From contig NZ_JBHZGO010000086.1 of NCBI RefSeq assembly GCF_042747725.1, forward strand, positions 62,001 through 126,000: 64,000 bases of DNA, written 5' to 3'. The stretch is from FACHB-T130 sp042747725 (GTDB taxonomy: Bacteria > Cyanobacteriota > Cyanobacteriia > Cyanobacteriales > FACHB-T130). Positions 58,502-64,000 of this stretch are shown piece after piece. Position 1 is the first letter of the stretch. Each line of letters opens with the position of its first letter. A program made the position numbers and the translations under genes. The notes below the pieces were generated by a model, which had not been told where the DNA came from, made no database searches, and saw only the letters and a program-made list of their open reading frames with translations.

Positions 58502-60424
58502 TCAATTATTCCCCTCTGACTGACTATTGCTTTGAGATTCAGAGGAAGTTTCTTCGACAGACTGCTGAAGTTCAGCTGCCTTTTGTCTCTCTGCTAAGAG
58601 GGCTTCTCGTTCTGAAGCCCAACGAGCGATCGCTCCTTGCGCTTCTCGATAAAGTGCCCGATCGTAGCGAATCCCAGAAGCCTTATTAATCGCGGCAGTG
58701 AGCCGCCCCTCAGCCGCTAAAGCGGTCGCCTCGTTAAGAATCGGCGTATCTTCAGCGATTTGAATTTGAGCCACCCAATCGCTGAGTGCTGCCTGTGCCT
58801 CAGAGTACAAAGCACGTCTAGGAGCGATTTTGGAGGCAGCCGCAACCGCCGCCTTGAGATTTCCCTGCTGAGCCAAACCCCGCGCTAAATCCAGAGTAGG
58901 TCGGTCTTCCATCGTTTGGATTGTTTTAGTCCATTGGGCGATATAGGTTTGTGCCTCTATCCGCAAAGGCTGACCCAACTTTATCTGGCTTCCCTCCTCA
59001 ACAGCAGCCCTCAAACTCTCTAGGGTTCCCGGTGTTGCCAGCTGTTTGGCTTTAGAAAGGGCGATTCGGTCTTGAATTTGTTGAATTTGCTTCCGCCAGT
59101 GGGCAATTTGAGTTTGGGCTTCGATGCGTCCGGGTCGTTTGGGCGCGATCGCCTCGGCTTGGCTAATCGCCAGTTGGAATGTCAACGGTTGATCGAAGCT
59201 GGCAATTGTCTCGGCAAATTGCATTTGCAGCCGATCGTGTAAATTAGATTGCCAAAGCGCCTCGGTGACCCGTGCTTGCTGGCGAAGAGGACTTTTTGGG
59301 GAAATCTGACGCACAGCCGCTTGCGCCTCTAGGAAGCTGAGGATTTTATTTTCCTGAGCAACGGCATAAGAACGACTCAGTTGAATCCAGTCTTGAGCTT
59401 CGTTATAGACTGAAGCCTCCGGAGGAATCAGCTTAGCGGCGGTAATGGCACCGTCAAAATCTTCCTTCTCCAAATGCTGGGCAGTAATTTTTAGCAAGTC
59501 CAGACTCCAGCGATTGATTTCGGCTTTCGCTTTGGGTTTGGCATAGGTGTTGGGGTTTACCTTTCCTGCCAGAGCGATCGCTGGTGCGAATCCCTCAGGT
59601 GTCTTCGCTTCGGCAAACTTCTGCGCCTCTTCTAGCTGCTGCCAAGCTTTTTTTTCCTGAGTCATCCGCTCGATCAGTTTATCCAGTTGTTTTTGATCCC
59701 AGTAGTGGCTATCGAGGCGAGACAAAGCCTGTATTTGCAAAGAAGCTTCAAACCACTTTTGTTCTTTTAATGTTGCTAAGAATTTTTGGGTGATATCCTG
59801 ACCCTGCTGCCAATCACCTTGCCATTGTTTCATCGCCACTTGCACCTCTGGATACAGGGGACTTCCGGAAGGAATTTGGCGGGCAATAGCGATCGCTCCC
59901 TTTAAATCTCCTTGGTCAATTTTCTGACGGGCGATCGCCAATAGCGAGCGCGACCATTCCCCCATCATTCGAGTCGCTTCTGGGTACACCGGGTTATCAG
60001 GGGGCAAACTCTTCACAAACTTCATTGCTTCCTCCAGCTGCTCTAACTTGCCCGACTGAGCCGCCTGAGCCGCGCAAGCCAACTGCTCCATTTCCGGAGC
60101 CAAAGGCGAAATATTTTTGCAGTTTACTTGCGGAGGAATCGTTGCCAACAAGAAGAAAGCCGCTAATACCGTCCCTCCCAACCCGAAAATAACACTCAGC
60201 CACAACAGCCACCACCGCCAAAACTTGTTTTGCCCTCTAAGCGGTGTCAGAGGCGGCTGCGTCGCTGAGGCAGCTTCAGTTTTATCCACATCGTCGTCCC
60301 GGAGCGGGGTGGCAGATGCGTTAGCATCCGAGACGACTCTAATCACCAGTTTACGTCCGTGCCGCTGGCGCAATCGGTTTACCGCCCGTACTTGAAATTC
60401 ATGTAATTGTCTTTTCACTACCAT
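58502..60424 (-). CDS. Cyanobacterial membrane protein with repeated helical hairpins
   Basis: 640 residues, not assigned to a named family. A basic N-terminus (about 1-65) precedes one transmembrane helix at about 70-95 (WWLLWLSVIFGLGGTVLAAFFLLATI). About eight repeats of 65-75 residues follow, each with a pattern such as AIAIARQIPSGSPLYPEVQ...W, and AAVAAASKIAPRRALYSEAQAAL. The C-terminus is Ser/Gln/Glu-rich. TPR-like solenoid is likely. It would face the periplasm, anchored by its N-terminal helix. No operon partner on its strand. Confidence 0.7.
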   Translation of the reverse strand: MVVKRQLHEFQVRAVNRLRQRHGRKLVIRVVSDANASATPLRDDDVDKTEAASATQPPLTPLRGQNKFWRWWLLWLSVIFGLGGTVLAAFFLLATIPPQVNCKNISPLAPEMEQLACAAQAAQSGKLEQLEEAMKFVKSLPPDNPVYPEATRMMGEWSRSLLAIARQKIDQGDLKGAIAIARQIPSGSPLYPEVQVAMKQWQGDWQQGQDITQKFLATLKEQKWFEASLQIQALSRLDSHYWDQKQLDKLIERMTQEKKAWQQLEEAQKFAEAKTPEGFAPAIALAGKVNPNTYAKPKAKAEINRWSLDLLKITAQHLEKEDFDGAITAAKLIPPEASVYNEAQDWIQLSRSYAVAQENKILSFLEAQAAVRQISPKSPLRQQARVTEALWQSNLHDRLQMQFAETIASFDQPLTFQLAISQAEAIAPKRPGRIEAQTQIAHWRKQIQQIQDRIALSKAKQLATPGTLESLRAAVEEGSQIKLGQPLRIEAQTYIAQWTKTIQTMEDRPTLDLARGLAQQGNLKAAVAAASKIAPRRALYSEAQAALSDWVAQIQIAEDTPILNEATALAAEGRLTAAINKASGIRYDRALYREAQGAIARWASEREALLAERQKAAELQQSVEETSSESQSNSQSEGNN

Positions 60425-60761
60425 CTCACTACCACTACCCTTGAATCCTCGTTTTGCTGCTCCTGCTCGATGACATCGATCCGGAGCCGAATTGCCGTCA
60501 GCGTAAAGGGTCTAAAACTGATAATAAAAGCTTTAAGTTTGTAGGGGTAAAGCTTTTGTGAGTGAATTTAGAGATCGAGCTGATTTTTTGCACCCGTGCT
60601 TCGCTCCTACATAAGTTATCCTGAAATTCAACTCAACTAGGGATGATGAAAAACAGCTTCTACCCAATTCATCGCGATTCGTCGGCACACCAGCCGCATT
60701 CCTCTCCCTATAACATGACTAATAAGTGGCATATTGAGTTATTTCCTGAAATTGAGGTGGG
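60425..60761. other. Divergent promoter region
   Basis: About 335 bp between two divergent genes. No gene seen. A GAGGTGGG box lies right before ATG 60762. Confidence 0.4.
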
Positions 60762-63700
60762 ATGAGCCTTAGCATTCGGCATTGGCTGGCGGAGCGCAAC
60801 ATTGAACTGGCGACCTTGAGGCACTCAGGCACTCAGATTGCCGGGATTGCCTTTCGCATTGTCCGGGAGATGGAACTCAAGAGCCTGACACCTTTTGATA
60901 TTAGTGTCTTAGCGGAAGTCTTAGAACTGCCTTTGAGAGCAGCTTGGGAAGTGGCAGGCGTAGCTTCCCAACTTTGTGTCGGGTTGCTGCGTATCCTGAG
61001 TCAAAAAAAGCCCCTGAAGCGCAACGAAGGAACCTGGCTAACTTTCCAAGTTGCTTACCTTAACGCCTTACAAGGAATTTTAGAACAAGAATCTCAACTG
61101 AGAAGACCGTGGCTATCCCGTGCGGGTGTCCCAGGCGAGTCTGAAGACTTGTACGGGCAGGTGTGGGATGCGCCCCTTGCCGATCCCCAGTTGCAAGCCT
61201 TGCTGAAGACTTTGCGTCCCGGACGCCTCACCGATAGTCAGGCAGAACAAGCTCTGAGTATGGTGGGCGAATCCTTTCTGGTGCAGCAGATGAACAGCAC
61301 CGGCATTGCCTGGTTGATCGCCAATGGTGCCGAGGAAACAGAAGCCAAGCTAATCGCCCAACGCCTGGTGCATGGACTCCCCGGATATCTGCTGGCGATA
61401 ATTGCTGAAAATGCCCTGCCATTAGCACAACTGCAAAAATTTGTCCAGCTAGGGAATTTATCAACTTGGCAGGATACTCCAGGGGCGGGAAACCCGGATC
61501 GGAAGCGTTCTGGGTTCTCAACCACTTTGAATTTTGAGGCAAATCAAAACTCAGACCCAAACACGCCACAATTTCCGCTTAACCTCGAACGAGAACGCTA
61601 TCGAGCGACCCTTCTACAATCTTTGAGCGAACCGTTGCTGGCAGAACCTTTTGCGCTGAAGGATTTATACGTCCCCTTGAAGGGGGTGCTGCTCGAAGAA
61701 AGCTCCAGCCGGTTAGAGACGAAAAATCCCAAGTCAGATCCGACCACGACACCGCTTGCCGCGAATTCCGTGCCTGCGAAACCAGTGGATTTAATGGAGT
61801 GGGTCACGGCTCAACTGGATGATCCGACAAGCATTGCTGCCATCGAAAGCCCTCCGGGCACGGGCAAGACCAGTTTTTGCCAGATATTGGCATCAACCGT
61901 TGCCCAGCAGCTTTACCCTAGCTGGATGCCGGTGTTAATCCGACTCAAGGATGCTACCTTGGGGCAAACTTTGGCGCAAACCCTGGACTCTGCCTTCCCT
62001 TTGGGCAGATTTACAGATGCAGATGGTTGGCTTTCACCGATGCATCCTCCTTGCTTGTTGATTCTAGATGGCTTGGATGAATTGCCTCGCTCAAGTCACG
62101 CAGGGCGTCATTACCATGCCTTCCTGAACCAGCTGATGCAGTTTCAAGCGGAAGCAATGGCGTCTTTTGAGGGCACGCCCCGCCACAAGATTATTCTGAC
62201 TAGCCGGACAATTGGGCGAGAAGGAGAATATTTCGATCTTGCCTCTACTCTGATACCTTTGCCCCACGATCTGCGGCGGCGGATTGCGATTCAGCCAATG
62301 GAACACGAGGAGTTCCGGGAGTGGTTCAAGCAGTGGTCGAAACTGCAATCGAAAGCGATCGCCCAAGGATATTTCGCCTTTGTCAAAGAAAGAGGCGGCT
62401 TTTCCACTCGTCCCGTCGGTACCCCAGGCGCTGCTAACGTACTCGCTGCCCTCGTCCGCAAGCCTTTGATGCTCTATCTACTGGGCATCTTGCATCGAGA
62501 TGGACTGCTCAACGACACGATTTTTCACCTGACATTACCCCAAGCGAAGTTTGAAATTTACGACCGGATTTGCCGCTGGCTATTGGCATACCCCGAAGCT
62601 GGCAGTGGTTCCATGCCTTTTGTAATTCGGGAAGGTCTGGCTCATGCTTACCGCAGCAATGATGCGATCGCTCATCTCCTGCAAAACCGACGCCCCCAAG
62701 ACCTGCGCCACCAGATGCAAGTGGCGGCACTGACCATTCTGCAAACGGGTCGCCATCAAGCCCCCCAATCGGCTGTAGAGGCGACCTTTACTAGAATGGC
62801 AACGGAGACAGAGAAACCGCTAAACCCGCGCTTACAGCCGTCAGATGACACCCTGCCAGCCTTTTTCTTCCACACTCGGCACTCAGCGATCGAGTTTTCC
62901 CACCGCAACCTGGGAGAATATCTCTGCGCTGAAGAAATTGCTGCTCAGCTACAAGTCCTCACCCAGCCAGTCCAAGATACCTACGGTGAATTCACCTTTG
63001 CGATCCACTCGCCGGTCAATGTAGCCCAGCATCTTTATCAATTACTGGGTTATGGCGTGTTGTCAGTTGAAATCGAAGACATGGTGATTGAGCGACTGCG
63101 GCGGATTTTTGAGCGCAACCCCGCCCAGTTTAGCTTCAATGTTTTGTTTGAACGCCTCTATCGGTTTTATCGCACCTACTGTCGAGGTCGCTGGCTAGAT
63201 GAAGGAATTGCCCACCAGTGTCACACCCAGTTGCAGGCGTTGCACAACCCCCTAAAAATCTTGCAAATCGATGCAGCCGTTGGGCTGAATGTCTTCTTGT
63301 TGCTCAGTGCGATCGCTAGGCAGATGCGCGAAGCCCATCTAGATCATCGGGCAACGCAGATTTCCTTCTGGCCTTGCGGCAACCCCGACCTGCCCTCTGA
63401 ATTTGACGCCGAAGCCCTGCTGACTTTAATCGGTCGCACCGTTGTCCTATCGCCCACCGCCTTTTGGCAGAGGGCGCGGCACAGCCTCAGTCAATTGCAG
63501 CTACGCTCTGCCTGTTTAAATCATGCCCTGTTAGCAGAGGCTAATCTCTGGCAAACCAATCTGTTAGCGGCTGAGTTAGCAGGAGCAAATTTGGCAGGTG
63601 CCAACCTCCAGCAAGCCAATTTGTCTTGGGCTAATCTCTCCGGTGCTGACTTATCAGGAGCCAATCTTGCTGGAGCGAGGCTTGAAGGGGCAAACTTGAC

Positions 63701-64000
63701 AGGCGCTAATCTGCAAAGAACCAATCTTACCTTAGCGAACATCACTCATGCCTGTCTGTTTCAAGCCCAGTTGGATGACCAGAATCACCACTTTGCTAGG
63801 AAAAATGGTGCCTTATTTTCCTTGGAAGAATTTCAGGCATACATTCAAAGTTTACCCCGTCTCAAACAGACTGGAAGCGCTCAGGACAAAGGCAGTGCAG
63901 ATTCAGAATCTACAGTGTTTCTGATAGAAAGTGCCGAAGGAGAACCGATGTTGCCGGAAGAACCTACGGAGGATGAAGACGATGAAACGGTGATTGCAGA
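60762..64000 (+). CDS. Large NACHT-like STAND NTPase with pentapeptide repeats (partial, C-terminus beyond window)
   Basis: At least 1079 residues from ATG 60762, open to the window end with the phase checked. The N-terminal region (LAERNIELATLRHSG, LTPFDISVLAEVLELPLRAAWEVAGV) resembles a helix-turn-helix fold. The P-loop NTPase runs from about 355 to 640: ESPPGTGKTSF with Lys369, then CLLILDGLDELPRS as Walker B and KIILTSRTIGR as sensor 1. A helical region to about 910 follows, with FSHRNLGEYLCAEEIA. Pentapeptide repeats about 915-1000 read ANLAGANLQQANLSWANLSG. The tail is acidic. A STAND-type switch or signalling protein is likely; partner and trigger unknown. Confidence 0.85.
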   Translation, partial: MSLSIRHWLAERNIELATLRHSGTQIAGIAFRIVREMELKSLTPFDISVLAEVLELPLRAAWEVAGVASQLCVGLLRILSQKKPLKRNEGTWLTFQVAYLNALQGILEQESQLRRPWLSRAGVPGESEDLYGQVWDAPLADPQLQALLKTLRPGRLTDSQAEQALSMVGESFLVQQMNSTGIAWLIANGAEETEAKLIAQRLVHGLPGYLLAIIAENALPLAQLQKFVQLGNLSTWQDTPGAGNPDRKRSGFSTTLNFEANQNSDPNTPQFPLNLERERYRATLLQSLSEPLLAEPFALKDLYVPLKGVLLEESSSRLETKNPKSDPTTTPLAANSVPAKPVDLMEWVTAQLDDPTSIAAIESPPGTGKTSFCQILASTVAQQLYPSWMPVLIRLKDATLGQTLAQTLDSAFPLGRFTDADGWLSPMHPPCLLILDGLDELPRSSHAGRHYHAFLNQLMQFQAEAMASFEGTPRHKIILTSRTIGREGEYFDLASTLIPLPHDLRRRIAIQPMEHEEFREWFKQWSKLQSKAIAQGYFAFVKERGGFSTRPVGTPGAANVLAALVRKPLMLYLLGILHRDGLLNDTIFHLTLPQAKFEIYDRICRWLLAYPEAGSGSMPFVIREGLAHAYRSNDAIAHLLQNRRPQDLRHQMQVAALTILQTGRHQAPQSAVEATFTRMATETEKPLNPRLQPSDDTLPAFFFHTRHSAIEFSHRNLGEYLCAEEIAAQLQVLTQPVQDTYGEFTFAIHSPVNVAQHLYQLLGYGVLSVEIEDMVIERLRRIFERNPAQFSFNVLFERLYRFYRTYCRGRWLDEGIAHQCHTQLQALHNPLKILQIDAAVGLNVFLLLSAIARQMREAHLDHRATQISFWPCGNPDLPSEFDAEALLTLIGRTVVLSPTAFWQRARHSLSQLQLRSACLNHALLAEANLWQTNLLAAELAGANLAGANLQQANLSWANLSGADLSGANLAGARLEGANLTGANLQRTNLTLANITHACLFQAQLDDQNHHFARKNGALFSLEEFQAYIQSLPRLKQTGSAQDKGSADSESTVFLIESAEGEPMLPEEPTEDEDDETVIA

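Noticed and set aside
58233..58523. Open frames over the 203-bp element
   Set aside because: They translate inverted repeats and C-rich hairpins, with no protein-like sequence.

Overview
The window looks like chromosome of a filamentous or otherwise large-genome cyanobacterium. The evidence is the very frequent HIP1 octamer GCGATCGC, a high-light-inducible chlorophyll-binding protein, a CrtW-type carotenoid ketolase, cyanobacterial families (DUF1822, DUF928, DUF3685, DUF3891, Uma2), CHAT and CHASE2 proteins, and many short palindromic repeats. I saw no CRISPR array, rRNA or convincing tRNA.

Region 1 (1-12 kb, minus strand). Two tandem filamentous-haemagglutinin-like two-partner-secretion exoproteins lie here, the first cut by the window edge. 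They are followed by a small RTX protein, nested remnants of IS30-like and ISAs1-like elements, and a four-gene unit transcribed from right to left: sigma factor, DUF1822, CHAT-CHASE2 membrane protein, DUF928. I regard this unit as the best candidate for a poorly described system: a sigma factor encoded with a caspase-like domain joined to an extracytoplasmic sensor.

Region 2 (12.2-22 kb, plus strand). This is a type I secretion locus: two duplicated RTX proteins with copied leaders and terminators, a small unknown protein, a mini RTX protein whose N-terminus matches that of the next gene, a PpiC-type rotamase, an ABC exporter with a cyclic-nucleotide-binding domain and a degenerate C39 domain, and an HlyD-like adaptor. 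One upstream sequence block recurs before four of these genes, which suggests shared control. Two different MITE-like elements sit inside the array. For one, the paralogous copy shows the empty site; the other keeps a 9-bp target duplication.

Region 3 (22-49 kb) is mostly housekeeping and scattered genes: GST, methionine aminopeptidase, Uma2, amidase, a secreted EndoU-like protein, TPR proteins, crtW, hli, SDR, a CHAT protein that has lost both catalytic residues, ilvC, DUF3891, DUF4349 lipoprotein, SagB-like oxidoreductase, a double RNase III-like protein with altered metal ligands, a phoD pseudogene, a PilH/PixH-like response regulator, a methyltransferase, mnmE and two MscS channels.

Region 4 (49-64 kb) holds a 1.5-kb gene-poor stretch with a possible decayed gene, an SLH-glycosidase-like protein, the murT-gatD pair separated by a MITE, a REC-DUF3685 protein with Glu at the phosphorylation site, a peptidoglycan-binding protein, a repeat-rich membrane protein, and the start of a large NACHT-like NTPase with pentapeptide repeats that runs off the window.

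Repeats are abundant. They include six copies of a roughly 93-bp palindromic element with ends TCAGGACTTACGC, a 109-bp hairpin pair, a 203-bp element with 21-bp inverted ends, C-rich hairpins, and CTCAGYC-type heptamer arrays, one of which is read in frame upstream of hlyD. Functions come from recognition of protein families by eye; no searches were run.
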